Shown: one piece after another, positions 50,579-61,086 of the stretch | Position numbering within the stretch: the first letter of the stretch is position 1 | Layout: each line of letters starts with the position of its first letter | DNA from: Pseudomonas asplenii | Lineage (GTDB): Bacteria; Pseudomonadota; Gammaproteobacteria; Pseudomonadales; Pseudomonadaceae | DNA length: 64,000 nt | Direction of reading: 5' to 3' | NCBI RefSeq assembly: GCF_001293465.1 | Contig: NZ_JSYZ01000009.1 | Coordinates: forward strand, 139,078-203,077 | Notes under the pieces: generated by a model | Told to the model about the DNA's origin: nothing | Databases searched by the model: none | Seen by the model: the letters and a program-made list of their open reading frames with translations, nothing else | Translations under genes and position numbers: made by a program

Positions 50579-52195
50579 ATGCCGGTGATCGAATCCCAGC
50601 TCGACCGTCACAGCGCCGATTTCGCCCGCCACCGCGACGCCCTGCTTGCCAGCCTCGAACAGCTCCGCCAACTGGAGCGCAAGCTGCTGGACAAGGCCGA
50701 ACAGGCCCGCGACAAGTTCGCCAGCCGCGGGCAGTTGCTGCCGCGTGAACGCCTGAACCTGCTGCTCGACCCCGGTGCGCCGTTCCTCGAACTGGCCAGC
50801 CTGGCCGGCTACAAACTGCATGACGACAAGGACGGCAGCCAGGCCGGTGGTGGCCTGATCGCCGGGATCGGCTACGTCTGCGGCGTACGCCTGCTGGTGG
50901 TGGCCAACAACAGTGCGATCAAGGGCGGGACCATTTCCCCCAGCGGCCTGAAGAAGACCCTGCGCCTGCAACAGATCGCCATGGAAAACCGGCTGCCGGT
51001 GATCACCCTGGCCGAAAGCGGCGGTGCCAACCTGAACTATGCGGCGGAGATTTTCGTCGAGGGTGCGCGCTGCTTCGCCAACCAGGCCCGGATGTCGGCC
51101 ATGGGCCTGCCGCAGATCACCGTGGTCCACGGCTCGGCGACCGCTGGCGGCGCCTACCAGCCGGGGCTGTCGGACTACGTGGTGGTGGTGCGCGGCAAGG
51201 CCAGGCTGTTCCTCGCCGGGCCGCCACTGCTCAAGGCCGCCACCGGCGAAATCGCCACCGACGAGCAGCTGGGTGGCGCCCAGATGCATGCCCAGTTGGC
51301 CGGCACGGCCGAATACCTGGCCGAGGACGATGCCGACGGCATTCGTCTGGCCCGCGAGATCGTCGCCGCGCTGCCGTGGAATGCGCGGCTGCCGCAGGCG
51401 CCCGCACCGGCTTTCGCCGAACCGCTCTACCCGATCGACGACCTGCTGGGGCTGATTCCCGATGACCCGAAAAAGCCCTATGACGTGCGCGAGATTCTCG
51501 CCCGCCTGGCCGATGGCTCGCGGTTCCTGGAATTCAAGGGCGAGTTCGATGCGCAGACCGTCTGCGGCCACCTGCAGATCCACGGCCGCCCCTGTGGGGT
51601 GATCGGCAACAACGGCCCGATCACCCCACAGGGCGCGGCCAAGGCGGCGCAGTTCATCCAGCTATGCGACCAGAGCCACACGCCCTTGCTGTTCCTGCAC
51701 AACACCACCGGTTTCATGGTCGGCACCGAATCCGAGCAGCAGGGCGTGATCAAGCATGGCGCGAAGATGATCCAGGCGGTGGCCAATGCCCGGGTGCCCA
51801 AGCTCACCCTCGTCGTCGGCGGCTCCTATGGCGCCGGCAACTATGCCATGTGCGGCCGCGGCCTCGACCCGCGCTTCATCTTCGCCTGGCCCAACAGCCG
51901 CACCGCGGTGATGGGCGCAGCCCAGGCCGGCAAGGTGCTGCGAATCGTCACCGAGGCCCGGCAGCTCAAGGAAGGCCAGGCCGTCGAGGGAAAGATGCTC
52001 GACATGCTCGAACAGATGACCGCCCAGAAACTCGACAGCCAGTCCACCGCCCTCTATGGCACCGCCAACCTGTGGGACGACGGCCTGATCGACCCACGCG
52101 ACAGCCGCACACTGCTGGGCTATCTGCTGGATATCTGCCACGAGGCCGAGGTCAGGCCGTTGCAGGCCAACAGCTTTGGCGTGGCGCGCTTCTAA
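50579..52195 (+). CDS. atuC: AtuC, geranyl-CoA carboxylase beta (carboxyltransferase) subunit
   Basis: 538-residue biotin-dependent carboxyltransferase with two crotonase-like halves: acyl-CoA side ~100-290 (AGIGYVCGVRLLVVANN; SGGANLNYAAEIFV; HGSATAGGAYQPGLSDY) and carboxybiotin side ~300-520 (GVIGNNGPITPQGAAKAAQFIQLCD; LVVGGSYGAGNYAMCGRGLDPRF). With AtuF it carboxylates cis-geranyl-CoA to isohexenylglutaconyl-CoA. LiuB, the methylcrotonyl-CoA subunit, is the close relative; the atu neighbourhood supports AtuC. The ATG at 50579 follows AAGGAG. Confidence 0.94.
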   Translation: MPVIESQLDRHSADFARHRDALLASLEQLRQLERKLLDKAEQARDKFASRGQLLPRERLNLLLDPGAPFLELASLAGYKLHDDKDGSQAGGGLIAGIGYVCGVRLLVVANNSAIKGGTISPSGLKKTLRLQQIAMENRLPVITLAESGGANLNYAAEIFVEGARCFANQARMSAMGLPQITVVHGSATAGGAYQPGLSDYVVVVRGKARLFLAGPPLLKAATGEIATDEQLGGAQMHAQLAGTAEYLAEDDADGIRLAREIVAALPWNARLPQAPAPAFAEPLYPIDDLLGLIPDDPKKPYDVREILARLADGSRFLEFKGEFDAQTVCGHLQIHGRPCGVIGNNGPITPQGAAKAAQFIQLCDQSHTPLLFLHNTTGFMVGTESEQQGVIKHGAKMIQAVANARVPKLTLVVGGSYGAGNYAMCGRGLDPRFIFAWPNSRTAVMGAAQAGKVLRIVTEARQLKEGQAVEGKMLDMLEQMTAQKLDSQSTALYGTANLWDDGLIDPRDSRTLLGYLLDICHEAEVRPLQANSFGVARF

Positions 52196-52217
52196 CGCTC
52201 ACAGGAGAACGACAACC

Positions 52218-53375
52218 ATGATCTTTACCCAGGAACATGAAGCGTTGCGCCGTACCGTTCGCCAGTTCGTCGACCATGAGATCAACCCCCACGTCGAGGA
52301 ATGGGAAAAGGCCGGGCGCTTTCCGATCCACGAGATCTTTCACAAGGCCGGCGGACTCGGCCTGCTGGGCATTTCCAAGCCGGAGAAGTTCGGCGGCATG
52401 GGCCTGGACTACAGCTATTCGATCGTCGCCGCCGAAGAGTTCGGCACCGTGCATTGCGGTGGCATTCCCATGTCCATCGGCGTACAGACCGACATGTGCA
52501 CCCCGGCCCTGGCCCGCTTCGGCTCCGATGAACTGCGCGAGGAATTCCTGCGCCCGGCCATCAGCGGCGAGCAGGTCGGCTGCATCGGCGTCTCCGAGGT
52601 CGGCGCCGGCTCCGACGTCGCCGGGCTCAAGACCCAGGCGCGCAAGGACGGCGACGACTACGTGATCAACGGCAGCAAGATGTGGATCACCAACTCGCCG
52701 AGCGCCGACTTCATCTGCCTGCTGGCCAACACCTCGGACGACAAGCCGCATGTGAACAAGTCGCTGATCATGGTACCGATGAACAGCCCCGGTATCAGCC
52801 TCAGCCCGCATCTGGACAAGCTCGGCATGCGCAGCTCGGAAACCGCCCAGGTGTTCTTCGACGACGTGCGCGTGCCGCAACGCAACCGCATCGGCCAGGA
52901 AGGCGCCGGGTTCATGATGCAGATGCTGCAGTTCCAGGAGGAACGGCTGTTCGGCGCGGCGAACATGATCAAGGGCCTGGAGTACTGCGTCGACAGCACC
53001 ATCGCCTATTGCAGGGAGCGCCGGACCTTCGGCAGCCCGCTGATCGACAACCAGGTGATCCATTTCCGTCTCGCCGAACTGTCCACCGAGATCGAGTGCC
53101 TGCGGGCGCTGGTCTACCAGGCCACCGAGCAGTACATCAAGGGGCGCGACGTCACCCGCCTGGCGTCGATGGCCAAGCTCAAGGCCGGGCGGCTGGGCCG
53201 GGAAGTCACCGACAGTTGCCTGCAGTACTGGGGCGGCATGGGTTTCATGTGGGACAACCCGGTGGCCCGCGCCTATCGCGACGTGCGCCTGGTGTCGATC
53301 GGTGGCGGTGCCGACGAGATCATGCTGGGCATCATCTGCAAGCTGATGGGCATCCTGCCGGGGAAAAAATCATGA
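52218..53375 (+). CDS. atuD: AtuD, citronellyl-CoA dehydrogenase
   Basis: 385-residue acyl-CoA dehydrogenase that makes cis-geranyl-CoA from citronellyl-CoA with FAD. FAD and substrate motifs: CIGVSEVGAGSDVAGLKTQA (~122-141), MWITNSPSADF (~155-165), QEERLFGAANMIKGLEYCVDSTIAYCRERRTFG, and QYWGGMGFMWDNPVARAYRDVRLVSIGGGADEIM at the end. The ATG at 52218 has AGGAGA upstream. It lies 22 bases after atuC, and its stop overlaps the atuE ATG. Confidence 0.93.
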   Translation: MIFTQEHEALRRTVRQFVDHEINPHVEEWEKAGRFPIHEIFHKAGGLGLLGISKPEKFGGMGLDYSYSIVAAEEFGTVHCGGIPMSIGVQTDMCTPALARFGSDELREEFLRPAISGEQVGCIGVSEVGAGSDVAGLKTQARKDGDDYVINGSKMWITNSPSADFICLLANTSDDKPHVNKSLIMVPMNSPGISLSPHLDKLGMRSSETAQVFFDDVRVPQRNRIGQEGAGFMMQMLQFQEERLFGAANMIKGLEYCVDSTIAYCRERRTFGSPLIDNQVIHFRLAELSTEIECLRALVYQATEQYIKGRDVTRLASMAKLKAGRLGREVTDSCLQYWGGMGFMWDNPVARAYRDVRLVSIGGGADEIMLGIICKLMGILPGKKS

Positions 53376-54163
53376 GTACCCTGCCCGACTGCCAGACCCT
53401 GCGCCTGGAGGTTCGTGGCGGCGTGCTGCAGATCACCCTCGACCGCCCGGACAGTCGCAATGCAATGAGCCTGCGGATGGTCGCCGAGTTGCGCCGCGTG
53501 CTGGCTGCGGTGCGCGAGGACCGCGGCGTACGCGCCCTGGTGCTGCGCGGGGCCGGCGGCCATTTCTGTTCCGGTGGCGATATCCGGGACATGGCCGAGG
53601 CCCGGGCCCAGGGGGCGCAGGCCTACGCGGAACTGAACCGGGCCTTCGGGGCGTTGCTGGAAGAAACCCAGCGCCAGCCACAGGTGGTGATCGCGCTGCT
53701 GGAGGGCGCGGTACTGGGGGGTGGCCTTGGCCTGGCCTGTGTCAGCGATATCGCACTGGCCACCCATGACGCCCGCTTCGGCCTGCCGGAGACCAGCCTC
53801 GGCCTGCTGCCGGCGCAGATCGCGCCGTTCGTGGTGCGGCGCATCGGCCTGACCCAGGCCCGGCGCCTGGCACTGACCGCGGCGCGTTTCGACGGTAACG
53901 AGGCGGCGCGGTTGGGGCTGGTGCATGTTGTCGAGCGCGATGCCCAGGGGCTGGAGGAGCGCCTTGCTGAAGTGCTGGCCCAGGTGCTGCGCTGCGCGCC
54001 GGGGGCCAACGCGGCGACCAAGGCGCTGCTGCTGGATGAACAGCCGCTGGGGGCGTCGCTCGACCAGGCGGCGCACTGGTTCGCCGAGGCGGTGACCGGG
54101 GCGGAAGGCGTCGAGGGGACATTGGCCTTCGTGCAGAAGCGCGAGCCGCGGTGGGCCGGTTGA
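53372..54163 (+). CDS. atuE: AtuE, isohexenylglutaconyl-CoA hydratase
   Basis: 263-residue crotonase-fold hydratase that adds water to isohexenylglutaconyl-CoA, the product of AtuC/AtuF. The oxyanion-hole segments are LRGAGGHFCSGGDIRDM (~50-66) and LEGAVLGGGLGLACVSDIALA (~105-125), and the active-site region is FGLPETSLGLLPAQIAPFVV (~132-151). The ATG overlaps the atuD stop by 4 bases. A REP pair separates it from atuF. Confidence 0.93.
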   Translation: MSTLPDCQTLRLEVRGGVLQITLDRPDSRNAMSLRMVAELRRVLAAVREDRGVRALVLRGAGGHFCSGGDIRDMAEARAQGAQAYAELNRAFGALLEETQRQPQVVIALLEGAVLGGGLGLACVSDIALATHDARFGLPETSLGLLPAQIAPFVVRRIGLTQARRLALTAARFDGNEAARLGLVHVVERDAQGLEERLAEVLAQVLRCAPGANAATKALLLDEQPLGASLDQAAHWFAEAVTGAEGVEGTLAFVQKREPRWAG

Positions 54164-54165
54164 CG

Positions 54166-54259
54166 CTTTCGCGGGCAAGCCCTGCTCCTACGAGGTCTGG
54201 GTGTACCCGAAAGTCATGGGCAACTCCACTCCTGTAGGAGCAGGGCTTGCCCGCGAAAA
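54166..54259. repeat. REP-type inverted pair between atuE and atuF
   Basis: Two copies of the GCTTGCCCGCGAA / GTAGGAGCAGGGCTTG unit in inverted orientation, about 40 bases apart. They occupy most of the 134-base gap inside the atu operon. The transcript could form a strong stem here. Confidence 0.88.
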
Positions 54260-54297
54260 GGCCCGAATGTTCAACACCTAACCAAAGGACAGCCGCC

Positions 54298-56259
<1,962 letters not shown>

Positions 56260-56328
56260 GCGGCTAGGCGGATTGGCTGGCATTGGCTACGCTTGAGGCG
56301 GACTAGGATGCTGTCTTCGGAGCTCGAG

Positions 56329-56871
56329 ATGCCCCACTGGCTGGTGATTGATCTGGAAGCCACGACGGATGATGGGGGCTGGCCACTGGCGGAGATGGAA
56401 ATCATCGAAATCGGTGCCACCCTGGTCAACCGCGAGGGCCGGGAGCTGGACCACTTCCAGCGCTTTGTACGGCCGTTGCGCCGGCCGCTGCTGACCCCCT
56501 TCTGCCGCGAGCTGACGCATATCAGCCAGGCCAGTATCGACACCGCCGCGCCGCTGGCGGAGGTCTGGGAGGCCTTCGAGCGCTGGCTCGGCCAGCATCA
56601 GGCGCGACTGGAGGGTTGGGCCAGTTGGGGCGACTATGATCGGCGGCAGTTGGAACAGGACTGGCAGCAACTGCGGCTGACCAGCCTGTTGAGCCAGGTG
56701 CCCCATGCCAACCTCAAGCAGCGTTTCGCCAAGGCGCGCAAGTTGCAGAAACCACTGGGGCTCAACGGTGCCTTGCAACTGGCGGGGCTGCAGTTCAGCG
56801 GGCAACAGCATCGGGCGCTGGAGGATGCGCGTAATACTGCGCGGTTGCTGCCATTGATTCTGCCGGTTTGA
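56329..56871 (+). CDS. DEDDh 3'-5' exonuclease family protein
   Basis: 180-residue exonuclease-fold protein. Metal ligands of the DEDDh set: D8 and E10 (LVIDLEATT), D109 or nearby (ASWGDYDRRQLEQD) and the HRALEDA segment (H and D near 164-169). It is closest in pattern to the ERI-1/KapD-like group acting on RNA or short DNA 3' ends. The ATG at 56329 (MPHWLVIDLEATT) follows GGAG at a good distance; the ATG at 56308 is an alternative. It is independent of the atu genes. A REP-type region follows. Confidence 0.85.
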   Translation: MPHWLVIDLEATTDDGGWPLAEMEIIEIGATLVNREGRELDHFQRFVRPLRRPLLTPFCRELTHISQASIDTAAPLAEVWEAFERWLGQHQARLEGWASWGDYDRRQLEQDWQQLRLTSLLSQVPHANLKQRFAKARKLQKPLGLNGALQLAGLQFSGQQHRALEDARNTARLLPLILPV

Positions 56872-56890
56872 GGAGAATGGCCGCCGTTGG

Positions 56891-57016
56891 CGGTTCGCCG
56901 GCAAGTCGGGTCGCCGCACCGCCTGCTCCTACAGGGTGGCGGCGTATATACATTTCACGCACGACACACCCTGTAGGAGCAGGCGGTTCGGCGCCCCGAC
57001 AAGCCCTGCTCGCAGG
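56891..57016. repeat. REP-type repeats between the exonuclease gene and ppnP
   Basis: The gap carries imperfect inverted copies of a unit with CGGCAAGTCGGG...GCCTGCTCCTACAGG on the left and CCTGTAGGAGCAGGCGG..CCCCGACAAG on the right. It differs in sequence from the GCTTGCCCGCGAA units elsewhere here. The rest of this 234-base gap holds the ppnP promoter area. Confidence 0.7.
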
Positions 57017-57105
57017 GCTCAATCGGATCGGCAGCAGGTGACGGGAGCAGGCGGCTTGGGCATACTGGCCGGCCCCATTTTTCAGCTCATTTCGAGGAAT
57101 CGCCC

Positions 57106-57387
57106 ATGTTTAAAGTCAACGAGTACTTCGACGGCACCGTCAAGTCGATTGCCTTCGCACAAGCCGAAGGCGCGGCCACCATCGGCGTCATGGCTCCGGG
57201 CGAATACGAGTTCGGCACCGCCCAGCGCGAAATCATGCACGTGGTCTCCGGCGCCCTGACCGTCAAGCTGCCCGACAGCAACGAGTGGGAAACCTTCGCC
57301 AGCGGCAGCCAGTTCAATGTGCCGGCCAACAGCAAGTTCCAGCTGAAGGTCGCCGTGGAAACCGCCTACCTGTGCGAATACCGCTGA
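57106..57387 (+). CDS. ppnP: PpnP, pyrimidine/purine nucleoside phosphorylase
   Basis: 93-residue single-domain cupin (YaiE/DUF1255 family). It cleaves many nucleosides with phosphate to base plus ribose-1-phosphate. Family features: [14 protein letters not shown] at the start, [27 protein letters not shown] in the middle and SKFQLKV..TAYLCEY at the end. Length and sequence are typical. It is a single gene with its own terminator downstream. Confidence 0.94.
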   Translation: MFKVNEYFDGTVKSIAFAQAEGAATIGVMAPGEYEFGTAQREIMHVVSGALTVKLPDSNEWETFASGSQFNVPANSKFQLKVAVETAYLCEYR

Positions 57388-57406
57388 GTTCTGGCGGGTA
57401 ATACCC

Positions 57407-57432
57407 AAACGGCGCCCAAGGGCGCCGTTTTT
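57407..57432. terminator. Bidirectional terminator between ppnP and the ABC exporter gene
   Basis: GGCGCC-CAAG-GGCGCC stem, extended by AAAC/GTTT and ending in TTTTT. Both converging genes stop within 20 bases of it. Confidence 0.9.
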
Positions 57433-57446
57433 CATGGAGGTTTCAG

Positions 57447-59231
57447 CTACGGCGTGGTCACCACGCCCGGCTCAGTGCCCCGGGCATTGAACTGCAACGC
57501 CGCCAGCCGCGCATACAGCGGGTTGCTGGCAATCAGTTCGGCATGGGTACCGATCGCCACCAGCCGGCCCTGATCCATCACCGCGATACGATCGGCGTTC
57601 TGCACCGTGGCCAGGCGATGGGCGATCACCAGGGTGGTGCGGCCCTGCATCAGGCTCGGCAGCGCCTGCTGGATCAGGTGTTCGCTCTGGGCGTCGAGGG
57701 CACTGGTGGCCTCGTCCAGCAGCAGGATCGGCGCATCCACCAGCAACGCCCGGGCGATCGCCAGGCGCTGGCGCTGGCCGCCGGACAGGCCGAGCCCGGC
57801 ATCACCCAGATGGGTCTGGTAGCCCTGGGGCATCTGCATGATGAAGTCGTGGGCATGGGCGATCCGCGCCGCCTCGCGGACCTGCCCGTCGCTGGCCGTC
57901 GGGTCGCCGTAGCGGATGTTCTCCTCGACGCTGCCGAAGAACAGCGCCGGGCTCTGCGACACCAGGGCGAAACAGCGGCGCAGGTCCAGCGGGTCGAGTT
58001 GGGTCAGCGGCTGGCCGTCGAGCAGCAGGCGGCCCTGTTGCGGGTCGTAGAAGCGCAGCAGCAGGTCGAACAGGGTCGACTTGCCTGCCCCCGACGGCCC
58101 GACCAGCGCCAGGGTTTCGCCAGCCCTGACGCTCAGATCGAGGCCGTCGATGGCATGGCTGTCCGGACGCGACGGGTAGCTGAAGCGCAGGTTTTCCAGC
58201 ACCAGGTTGCCGGCGACCCGCTCGGCCAGGCGTACGCCGCCGTCGGCGGGGGCCGTGATGGCATTGCTCGACTGCAGCAGTTCGGCAATCCGCTCGGCGG
58301 CGCCCGCCGCCCGTTGCAGTTCGCCGATGACCTCGCTGAGGGTGCCGAAGGCACTGCCGACGATCAGGCTGTAGAACACGAAGGCCGCCAGTTCACCGCC
58401 GGAAATCTTCCCGGCGATCACGTCCATGCCGCCCACCCAGAGCATCACCCCCACCGCGCCGAGCACCAGCACGATCACCAGGGTGATCAGCCAGGCGCGC
58501 TGGACGATACGCCTGCGGGCGGTCTGGAAGGCCTGTTCGACGGTCGCGGCGAAGCGCTGTTCATCCTGCGCCTGGTGGTTGTAGGCCTGCACGGTCTTGA
58601 TCTGGCCGAGGGTCTCGGCCACATAGCTGCCGACATCGGCGATGCGGTCCTGGCTCTGGCGTGACAGGCTGCGCACCCGCCGGCCGAAGATCAGGATCGG
58701 TGCCAGCACCAGCGGCAGGGCGATCACCACGATGCTCGTCAGCTTGGGGTTGGTGACGAACAGCAGCACCACGCCGCCGATCACCATCAGCGCATTGCGC
58801 AGGAACAGCGACAGGGAGGAGCCGATCACCGATTGCAGCAGGGTGGTGTCGGCGGTCAGCCGCGACTGGATCTCCGAACTGCGGTTGTTCTCGTAGAAGC
58901 CCGGATGCAGGTAGATCAGGTGGTTGAACACCTGGCGGCGGATATCGGCGACCACCCGCTCGCCGATCCACGACACCAGGTAGAACCGGGTGAAGGTGCC
59001 CACCGCCAGCCCCAGCACCAGCAGCAGGAACAGCCCGATGGACTGATTGAGCAGGTGCGGCGACTGGGTCATGAAGCCCTTGTCCACCAGCAGGCGGATG
59101 CCCTGGCCCATGGACAGGGTGATGCCGGCGGTGACGATCAGCGCCAGCAGCGCCGCCACCGTCTGCCAGCGATAGGGGGCGACGAACTGGCTGGCCAGGC
59201 GCATGGCCCGGCGTTGACGAGCAGAAAGCAT
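57447..59231 (-). CDS. ABC exporter, fused permease and ATPase
   Basis: 594-residue half-transporter of the MsbA/LmrA type, acting as a dimer in the inner membrane. Six helices lie in ~20-310. The ATPase domain (~345-580) has Walker A GPSGAGKST, the Q-loop ALVSQSPALF, signature LSGGQRQRLAIA, Walker B ILLLDEATSALD and the H-loop VIAHRLATV. A lipid, peptide or drug substrate cannot be told apart by sequence. The ATG begins MLSARQRRAMRLASQFVAPYR. It stands alone and converges on ppnP. Confidence 0.9.
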   Translation of the reverse strand: MLSARQRRAMRLASQFVAPYRWQTVAALLALIVTAGITLSMGQGIRLLVDKGFMTQSPHLLNQSIGLFLLLVLGLAVGTFTRFYLVSWIGERVVADIRRQVFNHLIYLHPGFYENNRSSEIQSRLTADTTLLQSVIGSSLSLFLRNALMVIGGVVLLFVTNPKLTSIVVIALPLVLAPILIFGRRVRSLSRQSQDRIADVGSYVAETLGQIKTVQAYNHQAQDEQRFAATVEQAFQTARRRIVQRAWLITLVIVLVLGAVGVMLWVGGMDVIAGKISGGELAAFVFYSLIVGSAFGTLSEVIGELQRAAGAAERIAELLQSSNAITAPADGGVRLAERVAGNLVLENLRFSYPSRPDSHAIDGLDLSVRAGETLALVGPSGAGKSTLFDLLLRFYDPQQGRLLLDGQPLTQLDPLDLRRCFALVSQSPALFFGSVEENIRYGDPTASDGQVREAARIAHAHDFIMQMPQGYQTHLGDAGLGLSGGQRQRLAIARALLVDAPILLLDEATSALDAQSEHLIQQALPSLMQGRTTLVIAHRLATVQNADRIAVMDQGRLVAIGTHAELIASNPLYARLAALQFNARGTEPGVVTTP

Positions 59232-59479
59232 GATGGGAATCCGTTGTGCGATGCACAGAGCCTACACCCAAGTTCGAGTGAACTTTCGTGAAACGCAATC
59301 AGTCAGGTTAATTATGACCGGGAATACTAGGGCCTAGAGACGATCGGTCTAACGTGCGGCTGGCGGGAACCTGTGGTTTCTGTTGCACTGAAATCACGCG
59401 GCCCGCTGTTGTCGACGGTGTCACAGCCTGGTCATGCCGCGGATATAAACTCGATAGGCACCTGATGAGGAGACAGGCC

Positions 59480-59656
59480 ATGGACTTGCAACACAGCACT
59501 AACCAGATCCCGGTGATTCGTCATCCCAAGCCCGAGGCACTGGGCTGTGCGATTATCGACGCTGCCGGACGTGAAGTCCCGATCACCGAGGAAATGATCC
59601 AGAACGCCTGCCGCGAACTGGAACAGCGATTGGTCAAGCCTGCGCAGCAAGACTGA
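59480..59656 (+). CDS. PA1571-family small protein
   Basis: 58-residue protein of unknown function, matching the small conserved PA1571 family of pseudomonads: NQIPVIRHPKPEALGCAIIDAAGREVPITEEMIQNACRELEQ. The ATG at 59480 has GAGGAGA at ideal distance; a longer frame from 59354 is not credible. It has no signal peptide and no membrane helix; helical in its C-terminal half. A Rho-independent terminator closes it. Confidence 0.85.
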   Translation: MDLQHSTNQIPVIRHPKPEALGCAIIDAAGREVPITEEMIQNACRELEQRLVKPAQQD

Positions 59657-59677
59657 TAGCCCGAACTCTTTTTATCG

Positions 59678-59702
59678 ACCCGGCTCTGATGCCGGGTTTT
59701 TT
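59678..59702. terminator. Terminator after the PA1571-family gene
   Basis: ACCCGGC-TCTGAT-GCCGGGT stem followed by six T residues (T at 59697-59702). It serves the plus-strand small gene; pdxB ends 50 bases to the right on the other strand. Confidence 0.88.
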
Positions 59703-59751
59703 CTGCCTGCCTGGCGGTGAGATGCACCGCGCTCCGGGGTCGTGGGCAAGA

Positions 59752-60894
59752 TCAGACGAGCACGGCGCCCAGCGCCAGCACCATGCGCCGCAGTTCCTCG
59801 GATTCGCCGTTGATCCTGACCGCCAGCCCCTCGATCTCGCGACGCTGCGGGTAATGCTTGCGCAACAGGTCGAACGCCGCCCGCTGTTCGGCGACGCTGC
59901 CGACCAGGCTGCGGCGGAAATCCGCGTCGTCGCGGCGCGGGTCGTACACCGCCCGACAGATCATCGCCATGGCCCAGGCCGGGTCGCTGTCGGCGTTGAG
60001 GGTGACTTGCGCCAGGCCCGGTGCGGGCAGCAGGTCCTCCAGGCGAACCACCGGCGGCTGGCCGCTGAAGGCGCAGTAGGCCTGGTAGATCTGCGCCGTG
60101 CCACGCTGCTTGCCATCCAGGCTGTAGCCGCCGATATGCGGCGAACCGAGCACGCAGAGCGCGGCCAGCTCGACATCCACCTGCGGCTCGGCCTCCCACA
60201 CGTCGAGGACCGCCTGCAGGTCCTCGCGGTCCAGCAGCACCTCGCGCAGGGCCTCATTGTCCACCACCGGACCGCGGGCGGCGTTGATCAGCCAGGCCCC
60301 CTGGCGCAGTCGCTGCAGGCGTTCCCGGTCGAGCAGGTGCCAGGTCGCCAGATCACCGGTACGGGTCAGCGGAGTGTGCAGGCTGATCACGTCACAGTGT
60401 TCGAGGATCTGCTCCAGGTCGACATAATCGCCACCTTCGGCCGCCTGGCGTGGCGGGTCGCAGACCAGCACCTTCCAGCCCAGGCCACGCAGCACCTTGA
60501 CCAGGCGCCCACCGACCTCGCCGGCGCCGATGACGCCATAGGTGCGGCTGGCCAAAGGAAGACCCTCGATTTCCGCCAGGGTCAGCAGGCTGCCCAACAC
60601 GTAGTCGACCACCCCGCGGGCGTTGCAACCGGGCGCACTGGACCAGTGAATGCCGGCCTCGTCGAAGTACGCCAGGTCCAGGTGGTCGGTGCCGATGGTG
60701 CAGGTACCGACGAAGCGCACCCGGCTGCCTTCGAGCAGTTCGCGGCTGACCGGCGTCACCGAACGCACCAGCAGTACATCGGCCTCGGCCACCGCCGCGC
60801 GGTCGATGGCGCGCCCCGGATAACGGCGGATCTCGCCGAAACCGGCAAAGAACGCATCGATCAGGGGAATATTCTCGTCGGCAACAATCAGCAT
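59752..60894 (-). CDS. pdxB: PdxB, erythronate-4-phosphate dehydrogenase
   Basis: 380-residue D-2-hydroxyacid dehydrogenase that oxidises 4-phosphoerythronate in the DXP-dependent pathway to pyridoxal 5'-phosphate. The nucleotide-binding site is [17 protein letters not shown] (~118-134); catalytic Arg lies in NAARGPVVD (~207-215), Glu in DVWEAEPQ (~236) and His in GSPHIGGYS (~254). The C-terminal ~100 residues form the PdxB dimerisation domain. The ATG at 60894 ([11 protein letters not shown]) has AAAGGAG upstream. It is divergent from the MATE gene. Confidence 0.95.
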   Translation of the reverse strand: MLIVADENIPLIDAFFAGFGEIRRYPGRAIDRAAVAEADVLLVRSVTPVSRELLEGSRVRFVGTCTIGTDHLDLAYFDEAGIHWSSAPGCNARGVVDYVLGSLLTLAEIEGLPLASRTYGVIGAGEVGGRLVKVLRGLGWKVLVCDPPRQAAEGGDYVDLEQILEHCDVISLHTPLTRTGDLATWHLLDRERLQRLRQGAWLINAARGPVVDNEALREVLLDREDLQAVLDVWEAEPQVDVELAALCVLGSPHIGGYSLDGKQRGTAQIYQAYCAFSGQPPVVRLEDLLPAPGLAQVTLNADSDPAWAMAMICRAVYDPRRDDADFRRSLVGSVAEQRAAFDLLRKHYPQRREIEGLAVRINGESEELRRMVLALGAVLV

Positions 60895-61086
60895 GGCGGG
60901 CTCCTTTGGCAGGCCGGCAGTTTGGCGCAGATCGCCCGCCGCCACCAGTCGGCGGGCGATCATCGGCAGAGAAAATCCCGGCTTACGGTCAGCGTCATTA
61001 CAAATGCCCTACAGAGGAAATTTCCTGACCGTTGCGTCAAGGCGTAAACTCCGCAGCTTTCCCCGCAATACTTGGATACATCACTG

